Shown here: piece by piece, positions 26,446 to 35,270 of the stretch | How positions within the stretch are numbered: the stretch's first letter is position 1 | Layout of the letters: each line of letters begins with the position of its first letter | From: Bacillus timonensis | Lineage (GTDB): Bacteria > Bacillota > Bacilli > Bacillales > Bacillaceae_L | Reading direction: 5' to 3' | Assembly: GCA_020171895.1 (NCBI GenBank) | Contig: JAIVAN010000003.1 | Location: forward strand, 682,001-746,000 | DNA length: 64,000 nt | Notes under the pieces: model-generated | Databases searched by the model: none | What the model was told of the DNA's origin: nothing | Seen by the model: only the letters and a program-made list of their open reading frames with translations | Position numbers and translations under genes: made by a program

Positions 26446-28617
26446 TTATTTAAAGGATAGCTTCATAGTGTTATGATCAAGTTCTAGCGAGGCATCAAAC
26501 ACTTTATCACCTTTCTTAAACCCCTTAATAATGCCCGTACGACCATCCTTCAATAATTTCTTTATATTTGCTTCTGAAATTGTTTTACCCAGTAATTTCT
26601 TTGAAATTGTAAAATCACACTTTGTTTGAGCATAATTTGAACAGCCATAAAACTTGCCTTTATCTATCAAATCACCCTCACATTTTTTACATATCCCTAC
26701 CTTTGTACCTAGCTTTTTGTTTCTGCTGGATTTTCTTAATGATTTAGTTTTAAATGCTTCTAGATTATAATGGTTAAATTCCCAATGATCGCTCTGTTTT
26801 TGTGCATCTTCTATTAATTTTACAGCAAGCTTTCTTACTTGGTTCATAAAATCTTTCGCTGAAGCATTACCTTCTCCTATTTCATGAAGTCGCTGTTCCC
26901 ACTTTGCTGTCATTTCAGGAGATACTAATATACTTGATCCTATTGATTCTATTAATAATTTTCCTTTATCTGTTGCCCAAACTTGATTTTTTTTTACATC
27001 GATATATTTCCTATCCTTTAAAACACCTATAATACCAGCTCGAGTTGCTTCTGTCCCTAATCCCTCTGTTTTATTTAATACTTTTATAAGCTCTCCGTCT
27101 TCAAGATGTTTACCCGCTGTCTTCATCAATGTAATTAATTGTCCCTCTGTTAACCTTTTAGGAGGTTGCGTTTTACTTTCCTTTACTTCAATTTCACTTA
27201 TAATTCCCTCTTCCCCTTCAGTTAAAGATGGCAAATCTTGTTCCTCATCTTTCAAATCCTTTTCTTTTTTCTCTCCAAATATCACTTTTCTCCAACCTTC
27301 ATTGATCTTCTCTTTCCCTTTTGAAATGAAGGTTGCTCTTTTGTCCACTAGAGTATGAATGGTTGTATAATCAAATATTGCCTTATCATAGTGAGCTGCG
27401 ATAAGTCTTCTAATGATCAGTGAATAAATGTTTTTTTCCTCATTTGTTAGTTTATGAATATCAGTTACTTGCTCGGTTGGAATAATGGCGTAGTGATCTG
27501 TTACTTTTTTCTCATTAACGTACCTTGGATTGTTTAGAATAGATTGGGTAGGCAAAGGAAAATGTTTTTTAAAAGTGTCCATTTCGCTTATTTTTCTCAT
27601 GATGTCAGGAAATAAATTAGCCTCTTCCTTTGTCACGAACGTAGAATCACTACGAGGATAAGAAATAATTCCTTTAATATAGAGCTTCTGAGCTATTTCC
27701 AAGGTTTGTTGAGGAGAGTATTTATAAATACTATTCGCCGTGGCTTGTAAAGAAGATAAGTTAAACAATAGAGGTGGAAGATACTCTTTTCTTTCTCTCT
27801 CAACAGATGAGATTTCTGCTGTCTTATCTTTACAAAATTCAGAGATTTTTTGCGCAAGCTTCTCTTCGTTTATTCTTGTTTCACCATCCTTGTGCCATTT
27901 CCCTTTGTAGCGCTTTCCTTCCATATCAAATGTCGCATTTACTTCCCAAAAAGGAGAAGAAATAAAATTCTCAATTTCGAGCTCTCTTTTAACAATTAAT
28001 GCTAATGTAGGTGTTTGAACTCGCCCGGTCGAAAATACATCCGATATTCCCTTTTTTTGTAGTAGCAGAGTGTATGCTCTAGATGCGTTAATTCCAACCA
28101 ACCAGTCTGCACATGCTCGGCTTAAAGCTTCAAAATAGAGATTCCTCGTTTGGGATTCATCTAACAAGTTATTAAACCCATTGATAACCGCCTTAGGTGT
28201 AAGTGAAGAAATCCACAGACGCTTCATTTTTTTATTGGTCTTACATTTAGCAAGGATTAACCTAATTATTGCTTCCCCTTCTCTTTCTGCATCACCCGCT
28301 ATTACTATTTCAGAAACGTCCTTATGATAAACTAAATCTTTAATCACTTTAAATTGTGAATACTTTGATTTTGCAACTCTGTGTTCAAATTGCTCGGGGA
28401 GAATAGGCAATGTCTCTAATGACCATTTTTTCCACTTAGTATCATAATGTTCTGGTGGAACAAGCTCACAAAGATGCCCTACTGCCCAAGTCAAAAAAGC
28501 TCCTCTTGGAAAATGAGAATTAGGGGAGATTTCTATATAGCCTTTCTTTTTCACAAATTTGAATGCTGAGGCAATTTTATGTCCTTGATCAGGTTTTTCA
28601 GCAATTATTAATTTCAT
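26446..28617 (-). CDS. topB: DNA topoisomerase III
   Basis: A 723-residue type IA topoisomerase that relaxes and decatenates DNA by passing single strands. The N-terminal Toprim domain starts IIAEKPDQGHKIA and includes GDAEREGEAI near 109. The catalytic Tyr is in GIISYPRSDSTF near 310. The C-terminal extension has a four-Cys zinc finger (CKKCEGD...GCSNYAQTKC near 645). Length agrees with the Bacillus TopB. It is monocistronic, with its own terminator. Confidence 0.96.
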   Translation of the reverse strand: MKLIIAEKPDQGHKIASAFKFVKKKGYIEISPNSHFPRGAFLTWAVGHLCELVPPEHYDTKWKKWSLETLPILPEQFEHRVAKSKYSQFKVIKDLVYHKDVSEIVIAGDAEREGEAIIRLILAKCKTNKKMKRLWISSLTPKAVINGFNNLLDESQTRNLYFEALSRACADWLVGINASRAYTLLLQKKGISDVFSTGRVQTPTLALIVKRELEIENFISSPFWEVNATFDMEGKRYKGKWHKDGETRINEEKLAQKISEFCKDKTAEISSVERERKEYLPPLLFNLSSLQATANSIYKYSPQQTLEIAQKLYIKGIISYPRSDSTFVTKEEANLFPDIMRKISEMDTFKKHFPLPTQSILNNPRYVNEKKVTDHYAIIPTEQVTDIHKLTNEEKNIYSLIIRRLIAAHYDKAIFDYTTIHTLVDKRATFISKGKEKINEGWRKVIFGEKKEKDLKDEEQDLPSLTEGEEGIISEIEVKESKTQPPKRLTEGQLITLMKTAGKHLEDGELIKVLNKTEGLGTEATRAGIIGVLKDRKYIDVKKNQVWATDKGKLLIESIGSSILVSPEMTAKWEQRLHEIGEGNASAKDFMNQVRKLAVKLIEDAQKQSDHWEFNHYNLEAFKTKSLRKSSRNKKLGTKVGICKKCEGDLIDKGKFYGCSNYAQTKCDFTISKKLLGKTISEANIKKLLKDGRTGIIKGFKKGDKVFDASLELDHNTMKLSFK

Positions 28618-28740
28618 AGTTGAACCCCTTAAACTTTGAAAGTTAAAACTTTCTATAATTATACCAAGAATTTTAAATTAGTAAGGATAGTAAATGTTAC
28701 AAAATAGAAACATTCCATATATAAAAATTTTTTAGACAAT

Positions 28741-28763
28741 AAAAAAGAGAAGTCTCCTTCTCT
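28741..28763 (-). terminator. Terminator of the HD-GYP gene
   Basis: AGAGAAG, loop, CTTCTCT, followed leftward by a run of six T. Confidence 0.7.
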
Positions 28764-28791
28764 CTCAACTCTTTTATGTACTAGATTTATT

Positions 28792-29760
28792 TTATGATAG
28801 AATTTTCTCAATATGAATCTCTCTATTTCTTGATAAATCAACAATGTCAGAGCCTACTAGTATTAAAGGCATGGTGACATTAAATTGGTTTAACATAACG
28901 ATTTTCCCAATCTTTCCATTGGTGAGTTTTACTTTTTCACCGACTAAGGATTGCATAACACTTCGTAAAAATGTGAGTAGAATAGTTGGTTCAAAGCTTC
29001 CAAAAACGTCTTCATTCATTTGCTTTATAACCTTATAAAATGGTGTAGAATCATGATAAGCTCTATCTGAGGACATGGCATGAAACACATCTGCTACAGC
29101 AACTATTTTAGAGAAGTAGGATATTTTATCTGACTTTAAACCGAATGGATAACCTCTTCCATCTTCCCTTTCATGGTGCTGTAGAGCTACCAAGCAAGTT
29201 TCAATTCCTATTCCCTCTGTTTTACTTAATAGTTCATATCCAAAAATTGTATGTTTTTTCACTAGAGCATACTCTGAGGAAGTTAACTTACCAGGTTTAT
29301 TTAATATTTCTAACGGTATTTTTGTCTTTCCAATATCATGAAGAGTTGCTGCCAAGGTTAAAGTAGGAAGGTCATCTTTTGAAACATTTAGCCATTTGCC
29401 TATGAGTGTAGCAATAACCCCGACTCCTATATTATGCCGGTATGTATAATCGTCCATTTCAAGTTCTTGAAATAAGTGTGAAAAATTTGGAATTGCGTCC
29501 GCTGCATGTTGAATTGTAGGTATGACATTATTTTTAATTTCTGCTAAAGGAATTTTCTCTGTAGCACTAACAAAATTAAAAATGTCCTCTACTTGTTTAA
29601 CTGCATCTTCAATTTTCCCAGATACCTCTTTTTCCTTATAATTCTTTTCTGGTTCTTTTGCTTCTATAGATTTAACACTATCATTAGTTTGTAGTGATTT
29701 TAATATGTCATCTAATTCATTTGATTTAAGAGGTTTAAGGTTATTGTTATCTATTGACAC
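28792..29760 (-). CDS. HD-GYP domain phosphodiesterase
   Basis: A 322-residue protein with an N-terminal variable, Lys/Glu-rich part (to about residue 100) and a C-terminal HD-GYP domain. The HD motif is LHDIGKTKIP, and the extended motif is LQHHEREDGRGYPFG. HD-GYP proteins usually hydrolyse cyclic di-GMP or related dinucleotides. An ATG 30 nt upstream is open, but AGGAGG is seven bases before the GUG at 29758-29760, so the GUG is the start. No sensory domain is recognisable. Monocistronic. Confidence 0.88.
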   Translation of the reverse strand: MSIDNNNLKPLKSNELDDILKSLQTNDSVKSIEAKEPEKNYKEKEVSGKIEDAVKQVEDIFNFVSATEKIPLAEIKNNVIPTIQHAADAIPNFSHLFQELEMDDYTYRHNIGVGVIATLIGKWLNVSKDDLPTLTLAATLHDIGKTKIPLEILNKPGKLTSSEYALVKKHTIFGYELLSKTEGIGIETCLVALQHHEREDGRGYPFGLKSDKISYFSKIVAVADVFHAMSSDRAYHDSTPFYKVIKQMNEDVFGSFEPTILLTFLRSVMQSLVGEKVKLTNGKIGKIVMLNQFNVTMPLILVGSDIVDLSRNREIHIEKILS

Positions 29761-29990
29761 GACTGAACCTCCTAATTTTTTGTAAAACATATATAAATTA
29801 TATCAAATTAACAAAGTATAGGGAACAATTTATTAATTTTTACTATACTAACCAATTCTTCTCTCTATATCAATAGTTCACTGCAAACTTCGACGCCGTA
29901 TTTTTTGTGTAATTCGTTCATAAAACAGATATCGAATGATGTATATTTTTAACTACTCTTACTAACTCTAAGGTTAGGAGGTGCGTTTAT

Positions 29991-30260
29991 ATGAACCAAC
30001 ATGATAATCAAGTGAATACTGGATTCAATGAACTACAGCAAGTAAAAATGTCCGTAAAGGCTGCACAAAAAATGGTGGGGTCAGCAACTATGAATATGGA
30101 TAATGAATTATTACAGGATGCTACTAGAGCCGTCCAAAACGCTAGAACCCAACTAAATAGCGTAAAAGAGAATGGAACTGGAGTTGATGAAGCATTTCTT
30201 TGTGAAGAAGAGAAACTTCTAGATCAGTGCGAAGAACAATTAAATGAAGCAAAGCATTAA
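29991..30260 (+). CDS. DUF2564 family protein
   Basis: An 89-residue hydrophilic helical protein. QVKMSVKAAQKMVGSATMNMD near 20 and AVQNARTQL near 45 match the DUF2564 family of bacilli. It has no membrane segment and one Cys pair spaced over the C-terminal half. The function is unknown. GGAGG lies 8 bases before the ATG, and a hairpin follows. Confidence 0.8.
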   Translation: MNQHDNQVNTGFNELQQVKMSVKAAQKMVGSATMNMDNELLQDATRAVQNARTQLNSVKENGTGVDEAFLCEEEKLLDQCEEQLNEAKH

Positions 30261-30271
30261 TAATAAACTAA

Positions 30272-30289
30272 AACCGCCAAACGGCGGTT
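30272..30289 (+). terminator. Terminator after the DUF2564 gene
   Basis: AACCGCC, loop AAAC, GGCGGTT. The downstream T tract is broken, so strength is uncertain. Confidence 0.55.
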
Positions 30290-30297
30290 CAATTATT

Positions 30298-30474
30298 TTA
30301 GGAGAGCTTTTCTCCATACTCTTTTAATTTTTGTCCAACTGAACAGTTTTTAATACAAAATGACTGGGCATGAGTTTTGCCCAATTCTTTTCGAAAATGC
30401 TTATTTAAAAAGCATCCATCACAGTACTTATCGAGCATTTCACCAACTTCCATAATTAATTTATTCTTTCCCAT
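30298..30474 (-). CDS. ypeQ: Small zinc-finger protein, YpeQ-like
   Basis: A 58-residue protein with the layout of B. subtilis YpeQ. The cysteine pairs are CDGC at residues 18-21 and CIKNC at 40-44, probably binding zinc, and it ends GQKLKEYGEKLS. AGGAG is 8 bases before the ATG. It is convergent with the DUF2564 gene and next to ypeP, as in B. subtilis. The function is unknown. Confidence 0.8.
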   Translation of the reverse strand: MGKNKLIMEVGEMLDKYCDGCFLNKHFRKELGKTHAQSFCIKNCSVGQKLKEYGEKLS

Positions 30475-30573
30475 CTATCCAACTCCTAAAGTGTTTGTAA
30501 AAGACTAATTTTAAAGCTTTTTTCTCTACTTAAACAACATAATATGTGAAGAATCGTTAATTAAACACTTTTT

Positions 30574-31236
30574 TTAATTATCCTTCGTTTCAAAAGTACT
30601 TGATACAAAAACCCCTTGAAGTGCTTGTGTTGCTAATTTATCTGCTTCACTATTTTGTTTTCTTGAGATTGGTTCATATACGGGTTTGATTCCGAGATCC
30701 TTCATCTTAATTTCTATTCGGTCTAACCACCTATTTAAATTTTCTTCAAAACAAGGCCAATCACCAGATAGTTGATTTAATACAACATGGGAATCACCTC
30801 TGAATATCACAGGTAGATGATGAACACCTAGTTCCTCTAAGCATTGTAACAAAAACCAAAATGCAGCATATTCAGCTTCATTATTGTTTTCTAATTCATC
30901 TAAAGTTTCATTCATTCTGTTCCGATAGTTCAGTTTATTTTTAGTATAATAAATGGCTATCCCAAGGCCAGCTTTCTTACTACCTTTATCGTATCCACCA
31001 TCAAAGTAGGCAATGACATCATGAGGCTCAGTTTCTATTTCTTTTAAGTATTTCATTAACTCCTTCTTTATCCATTTAGTGTTTTGTTCATCATAAAAAA
31101 ATAAATCTTTTACTCGCCCAGTTCTTTCAAAATCCTCTGCTAACAACAATGCTTCTTCTAGAGAAACAACTTCTGATGTAAGCATAATCTCCTTATTTTT
31201 AGAGCTTTTATATTTCCATTCAATCCATAATTTCAT
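30574..31236 (-). CDS. ypeP: RNase H-like protein, YpeP-like
   Basis: A 220-residue protein with a C-terminal RNase H fold: IAYFDGGYDKGSKKAGLGIAIY (first catalytic Asp), NNEAEYAAFWFLL (Glu), IFRGDSHVVLNQL (second Asp) and SEADKLATQAL (last Asp). The N-terminal 75 residues are a separate small domain. The four acidic residues are intact, so nuclease activity is plausible, though the B. subtilis homologue's role is unclear. An upstream ATG at 31267-31269 is open; GGGGTGG six bases before 31236 favours the shorter form. Confidence 0.85.
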   Translation of the reverse strand: MKLWIEWKYKSSKNKEIMLTSEVVSLEEALLLAEDFERTGRVKDLFFYDEQNTKWIKKELMKYLKEIETEPHDVIAYFDGGYDKGSKKAGLGIAIYYTKNKLNYRNRMNETLDELENNNEAEYAAFWFLLQCLEELGVHHLPVIFRGDSHVVLNQLSGDWPCFEENLNRWLDRIEIKMKDLGIKPVYEPISRKQNSEADKLATQALQGVFVSSTFETKDN

Positions 31237-31438
31237 ATTTTTCCACCCCATAAGTTGGCTTAACTTCATTTTTCCAATCTTTGATTCTCATTATACACAT
31301 ATCCTATACCTATTAAGCCATAAACAGTTTTAACTCTAAATTCCTAATAATATATGGTAAAGTAAGATTTAATGATTGTTCTGTATGATTTTACTGTGAT
31401 AAACTACTTTTAGTTTTAAAGCAAGGAGAGTAACTTAT

Positions 31439-31822
31439 ATGATTGAAGTTTATATTGACGGTGCGAGCGCAGGTGATCCTGGACCATCGGGAGCAGGGGT
31501 ATTTATAAAAGGACATGGGAAATCTGAACGTTATTCAATACCTCTAGGTATTATGTCAAACCACGAAGCTGAATACTATTCGCTTATTAAAGCATTGGAG
31601 ATTTGTATTGAACAAAATTATCGAATTGTTTCCTTTAAAACGGATTCACAACTCGTTGATCGAGCAATGGAGAAAGAGTATGTAAAAAACCCTAAATTTG
31701 TTCCATTATTGCAACAAGCATTGGTGTTAACTAATAAGCTTGATTTATTTTTTATCAAGTGGATACCAAGTATTGAAAATAAAGTAGCTGATGAACTTGC
31801 TAGGCAAGCAATTATACGATAA
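31439..31822 (+). CDS. ypdQ: RNase HI family protein, YpdQ-like
   Basis: A 127-residue RNase H-fold protein made almost only of the catalytic domain. It has YIDGASAGDPGPSGAG (first Asp), NHEAEYYSLIKALE (Glu), FKTDSQLVDRAM (Asp) and NKVADELARQA (final Asp). It may cleave RNA in RNA-DNA hybrids. It is divergent from ypeP, an arrangement found in B. subtilis. AAGGAGAG precedes the ATG. Confidence 0.88.
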   Translation: MIEVYIDGASAGDPGPSGAGVFIKGHGKSERYSIPLGIMSNHEAEYYSLIKALEICIEQNYRIVSFKTDSQLVDRAMEKEYVKNPKFVPLLQQALVLTNKLDLFFIKWIPSIENKVADELARQAIIR

Positions 31823-31839
31823 GGTAAGGACTGATTTTT

Positions 31840-32748
31840 TTGAGATTTAAGCTAGTAGCAGATATAAATTTACTTTTTGTTGCATTCATTTGGGGAGCAA
31901 CATTCGTAATCGTTCAAAATGCAATTTCATTTTTAGAGCCACTAACGTTTAATGCGATCCGTTTCTTTTTCGCTGGCTTTTTCTTATTTATATGGCTAGT
32001 TGTTTTTAAAAAAGACCAACTAAAACTGCTAAATAAAAAACTTCTTTTTTCAGGATTTATAATGGGAACTTGGTTATTTGCAGGTTATGCCCTTCAAACA
32101 TTTGGACTACTGTATACAACTCCATCAAAGGCGGGTTTTATTACAGGTCTTAGCGTTGTGTTAGTACCATTTTTTTCATATTTCATTTTGAAAATCCAAC
32201 CAAATTCTTTCGCTTTATTAGGAGTATTAACTGCAGGGACCGGGCTTTACTTACTTACAATGGGCGATAGCTTTAACGTCAATACAGGAGACATCCTTGT
32301 ATTTTTCTGTGCGATTTCATTCGCCATGCATATTGTCTTTACAGGTAAATACACTTCTTCTTTTCCTACATTACTTTTAACCGTTACACAGATTTTCACA
32401 GTGGCATTTCTTTGCTTCATTTCTTCTTTATTTTTTGAGAACTGGCAATTAGCTTTTGATCCTGATACTATACTTTCTTTTGATGTATTATTTGCGTTAA
32501 TTATCACTTCAGTATTTGCTACTGCAATTGCGTTTCTAATACAAACCAATTTTCAACGGTATACTACCCCAACAAGGGTTGCTTTAATTTTTGCAATGGA
32601 ACCGGTATTCGCCGCAATAACTGCTTTTTATTTTACTGATGAAAGGCTATCTTACCTAGCTATTATTGGTTGTTTATTAATATTAGTAGGTATGATAATT
32701 GCGGAATTACCTCAAAAGAAAAGAAAAGACACACTTTTGGCATCATAA
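31840..32748 (+). CDS. EamA/DMT family transporter
   Basis: A 302-residue inner-membrane protein with ten predicted hydrophobic segments in two EamA repeats. The first repeat carries FIWGATFVIVQNAI and the second FALIITSVFATAIAFLIQ with EPVFAAITAF near 255. Substrates of such drug/metabolite transporters vary, and none can be assigned here. The start is UUG, nine bases after AAGGTAAGGA. It follows ypdQ by 17 bp and probably shares its transcript. Confidence 0.87.
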   Translation: MRFKLVADINLLFVAFIWGATFVIVQNAISFLEPLTFNAIRFFFAGFFLFIWLVVFKKDQLKLLNKKLLFSGFIMGTWLFAGYALQTFGLLYTTPSKAGFITGLSVVLVPFFSYFILKIQPNSFALLGVLTAGTGLYLLTMGDSFNVNTGDILVFFCAISFAMHIVFTGKYTSSFPTLLLTVTQIFTVAFLCFISSLFFENWQLAFDPDTILSFDVLFALIITSVFATAIAFLIQTNFQRYTTPTRVALIFAMEPVFAAITAFYFTDERLSYLAIIGCLLILVGMIIAELPQKKRKDTLLAS

Positions 32749-32803
32749 AAGATATCGACCGTCATTTGCTAGCCTTTTAGGAAGTTACACTAATAAAAAA
32801 ATC

Positions 32804-32847
32804 CTAACCCTTGAAACTTGTTATTCCAGGGTTAGAATTTTTTTTTG
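32804..32847. terminator. Terminator between convergent genes
   Basis: CTAACCCT (32804-32811) pairs with AGGGTTAG (32828-32835), followed rightward by a run of T. It ends the transporter transcript and overlaps the end of the leftward 96-residue gene. Confidence 0.7.
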
Positions 32848-33111
32848 CTTTAACATTTGAAATGCTGAATGACGATTAGATATATTATTTTCTTTAAACA
32901 TTTCTAATAATGATACGAAATAACTTCCATCAAATTTTTTTTGTACTTTTAGGGTAGTCTCTATGGCACAATTAACAATTTCGTCTGTAGAATTTGTATA
33001 ATTTTGCCCAAAGAAGATAAAGCCATGTACATCTTCTCCAAAATAAAAACCTTTTTCCTCTAAAAACAAAAGATAATCTTGTACTGAGTTTCTACTTCTA
33101 CTGTTTATCAA
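32821..33111 (-). CDS. Hypothetical protein
   Basis: A 96-residue protein I do not recognise. It has an aromatic-rich first half (YLLFLEEKGFYFGEDVHGFIFFGQNY) and a helical, Lys-rich second half (FQMLKQKKI). No Cys, signal peptide or membrane segment is seen. Its 3' end lies within the shared terminator. It appears monocistronic, and the coding call rests on frame length and a plausible start only. Confidence 0.6.
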   Translation of the reverse strand: MINSRSRNSVQDYLLFLEEKGFYFGEDVHGFIFFGQNYTNSTDEIVNCAIETTLKVQKKFDGSYFVSLLEMFKENNISNRHSAFQMLKQKKILTLE

Positions 33112-33313
33112 AACTTCCCCATCCCTAAATTATTATCCAATATTATCTTAGCTTAATTTTATACACAATTCTATGTTTTTTTGGTATTATTCTTCTTCTA
33201 ATTATTTTCTATAATAATTAAGTTAAAAAATGAATCTACATAAGGAGATACAATAATTTGATACAGATTCAATCATATCGATTAAGTAGCGAAATCAATC
33301 AAACCATTAAAGA

Positions 33314-33778
33314 TTATCGATCCGATTTTGATAGAAGATAGCCAATATATCCAGTGAAAATTCCCAGTACAGCCCCTCCAACAACCTCTTCTGGTTGATG
33401 ACCTAATCTTTCTTTTAGCCTCTTTTCTTTTTTATCATGAAAGTGGTGGTCAGCTTGACCTTCAAGCCTCTCCAGTTTTTCATCAATTTCGTTCACTTTT
33501 ATCGTTAATTCACCGGTTTGTCTTCTAACACCTTGAGCATCGTACATTACGATTAAGCCAAAAATAGTGGATAATGCAAAATCGATTGTTGGAATACCTC
33601 TTTTTAGAGCGATGTAAGTCGATAACGATGTTACTCCAGCCGAATGAGAGCTAGGCATCCCTCCTGTTTCAAAAATAGTACTCCAATCCCACTTACCTGT
33701 TGTCATTTTTTTAACAGGAATTTTCACAAACTGTGCTAATCCAATTGTTATTAGAGCTGTATATATACCTTTATTCAA
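33314..33778 (-). CDS. Divergent PAP2 family membrane protein, YuiD-like
   Basis: A protein of about 154 residues with the PAP2-superfamily signature GGMPSSHSAGVTSLS near 40 and GVRRQTGE near 85, plus a C-terminal GHQPEEVVGGAVLGIFTG. Two to four hydrophobic segments suggest a membrane location. The phosphatase activity of this divergent family is unproven. Starts at 33787 (GUG) and 33784 (ATG) fall in or next to the site GAGGTGAT; the UUG at 33776-33778 is six bases beyond it and is preferred. Confidence 0.82.
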   Translation of the reverse strand: MNKGIYTALITIGLAQFVKIPVKKMTTGKWDWSTIFETGGMPSSHSAGVTSLSTYIALKRGIPTIDFALSTIFGLIVMYDAQGVRRQTGELTIKVNEIDEKLERLEGQADHHFHDKKEKRLKERLGHQPEEVVGGAVLGIFTGYIGYLLSKSDR

Positions 33779-33877
33779 TCCCATCACCTCATATGTAGTT
33801 TTCCAAGTTCACTATCCGTTCTATTCAAATCATAATCCGTATGATTCTGGTAAAACTATGAAATGGAGGTGATTAAA

Positions 33878-34009
33878 TTGGGGAGAAATAAAGGTCAAAA
33901 TCGTGGTAAAGCAGCTTCAGGAGTAAACCCTCAAGGCTATGATCAAGAGTTTTCAGCTGAACCAAAAAGTAAACTTGAGCAGGCTGCTAAAAAAAATAAT
34001 ACAAAATAA
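33878..34009 (+). CDS. sspL: Small acid-soluble spore protein L
   Basis: A 43-residue protein starting at UUG with GGAGGTGAT six bases before. The ASGVNPQG segment and the ending AKKNNTK match SspL of B. subtilis, a minor forespore protein, and the position beside ypcP is the same as there. The internal GYDQEFSAE resembles a GPR cleavage site. Confidence 0.82.
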   Translation: MGRNKGQNRGKAASGVNPQGYDQEFSAEPKSKLEQAAKKNNTK

Positions 34010-34014
34010 ATGAA

Positions 34015-34032
34015 GCTCGCCTAAGGGCGAGC
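34015..34032. terminator. Hairpin between convergent sspL and ypcP
   Basis: GCTCGCC, loop TAAG, GGCGAGC. Flanking T tracts are imperfect in both directions. Confidence 0.5.
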
Positions 34033-34045
34033 AAATATTTAAATA

Positions 34046-34915
34046 TTAACTAATAAATTTTTCTAGTCCTTTAAACTCAAGTTCTTTGAACTTCTCCAAC
34101 ACTTTTTCCTTATTAATTTTAATAGACGCATCATCTAATGAACATGAAACGGGAACTTCACAGTAGATTTCAGCTAATTTTCTAGAAAGGTGTAACATAT
34201 CTAAATCATTCTCAATTTTAGAACGTTGCCCCTTTGTAAGTGATTCTAAATTTTCTAAAATTCCTTCAATTGATGAAAATTCTTGTAGGAGCTTAAGAGC
34301 TGTTTTCTCACCTATTCCTTTTACACCAGGATAGTTATCACTTGAATCTCCCATTAATGCTTTTAAATCTATCATTTGTGTAGGTAAGATACCCTTTTCT
34401 TGTGTAAATTTATCTTTCGTGTAAATCAAATAATTTCCAAAGCCTTTTTGTAAAAGTACAACAGAAATATTTTCATTTAGTATTTGTAGAATATCTTGAT
34501 CACCTGTAAGAATTGAAACATGATAATCTTCCTTAAATTCTTTTGCTAACGTACCAATACAGTCATCAGCCTCGTAACCTTTTAAGCCAATGTTTGGTAT
34601 ATCAAATGATGAAACTACTTCTTTAACTAAATCAAATTGTGGTATCAGTTCTTCAGGAGGGGCTCCTCTATTTCCCTTATATTCAGGATATAGCTCCGTT
34701 CGAAAAGTTGTACTGCCCATATCCCAACAACATATCACATATGAGGGGCTAAACGTATTAATTGCCGTCATCATATGCTTTACAAAGCCATGGACAGCAT
34801 TAGTTGGTGTTCCTTTACTATTAACCATATAGTAGCCACTCATTGCAGTAGCATAAAATGAGCGAAATAACAAAGCCATTCCATCAATTAGTAAAATATC
34901 ATGTTTTTTATTCAT
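34046..34915 (-). CDS. ypcP: 5'-3' exonuclease/flap endonuclease, YpcP-like
   Basis: A 289-residue stand-alone homologue of the DNA polymerase I 5'-nuclease domain. The acidic metal ligands are seen in LLIDGMALLFRS (near 8), KGYEADDCIGTLA (near 118), SILTGDQDILQIL (near 140) and MGDSSDNYPGVKGIGEKTA (near 192, with the helix-hairpin-helix). It removes RNA primers or flaps and overlaps in function with Pol I. It is likely monocistronic, with a site GAAGGGG upstream. Confidence 0.93.
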   Translation of the reverse strand: MNKKHDILLIDGMALLFRSFYATAMSGYYMVNSKGTPTNAVHGFVKHMMTAINTFSPSYVICCWDMGSTTFRTELYPEYKGNRGAPPEELIPQFDLVKEVVSSFDIPNIGLKGYEADDCIGTLAKEFKEDYHVSILTGDQDILQILNENISVVLLQKGFGNYLIYTKDKFTQEKGILPTQMIDLKALMGDSSDNYPGVKGIGEKTALKLLQEFSSIEGILENLESLTKGQRSKIENDLDMLHLSRKLAEIYCEVPVSCSLDDASIKINKEKVLEKFKELEFKGLEKFIS

Positions 34916-35029
34916 AGTACCCCTTCCCCTTCTTTCAACAATATCTTAATGACCAATGATATTATACCATAGATATTCACCTTCTTTATTGGGCAAATCT
35001 AACAATAGCTACCAGAGAAAAAATACAAC

Positions 35030-35056
35030 AAAAAAGTCCCCATTTATTATGAGGAC
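35030..35056 (-). terminator. Terminator of the tiny spore-type gene
   Basis: Leftward GTCCTCAT, loop AATAA, ATGGGGAC (one G-U pair), then six T. Confidence 0.7.
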
Positions 35057-35065
35057 AGCTAACGG

Positions 35066-35197
35066 CTATTTTTTATCATTTTTCATCTTGTTCGTTTCAA
35101 CTTCTGCATATGAAGCGAACTCATTGTTGAAGCCATTTTTCTTCTTGGCATTATTGTTTCGTTGAGCATTCGCATTACCTTGTTTAGTTCTTCCCAT
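35066..35197 (-). CDS. Tiny gamma-SASP-like spore protein
   Basis: A 43-residue protein, rich in Asn and Lys, with the segment GFNNEFASYAEVETNK. EFAS resembles the GPR cleavage site of gamma-type SASP (TEFASE). AGGAGG lies 12 bases before the ATG, a sigma-G-like promoter is upstream and a terminator follows, so a real monocistronic gene is well supported although the family is not certain. Confidence 0.65.
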   Translation of the reverse strand: MGRTKQGNANAQRNNNAKKKNGFNNEFASYAEVETNKMKNDKK

Positions 35198-35235
35198 AAG
35201 TGTTTTTTTCCTCCTATTAATAACTGTAATAGGAG

Positions 35236-35266
35236 TAGTATAACTACTATAGCCATTATTTATGTA
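35236..35266 (-). promoter_or_regulatory. Sigma-G-like promoter of the tiny spore-type gene
   Basis: Leftward TACATA (35261-35266), 18-bp spacer, TATACTA (35236-35242), one mismatch each from the sigma-G consensus, 38 bp before the ATG. Confidence 0.45.
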
Positions 35267-35270
35267 TCAA

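Noticed and set aside
33258-33341. 27-codon plus-strand frame starting at UUG with an AAGGAG site ten bases upstream
   Set aside because: It overlaps the end of the convergent PAP2 gene, has no recognisable features and no terminator; not enough to call a gene.
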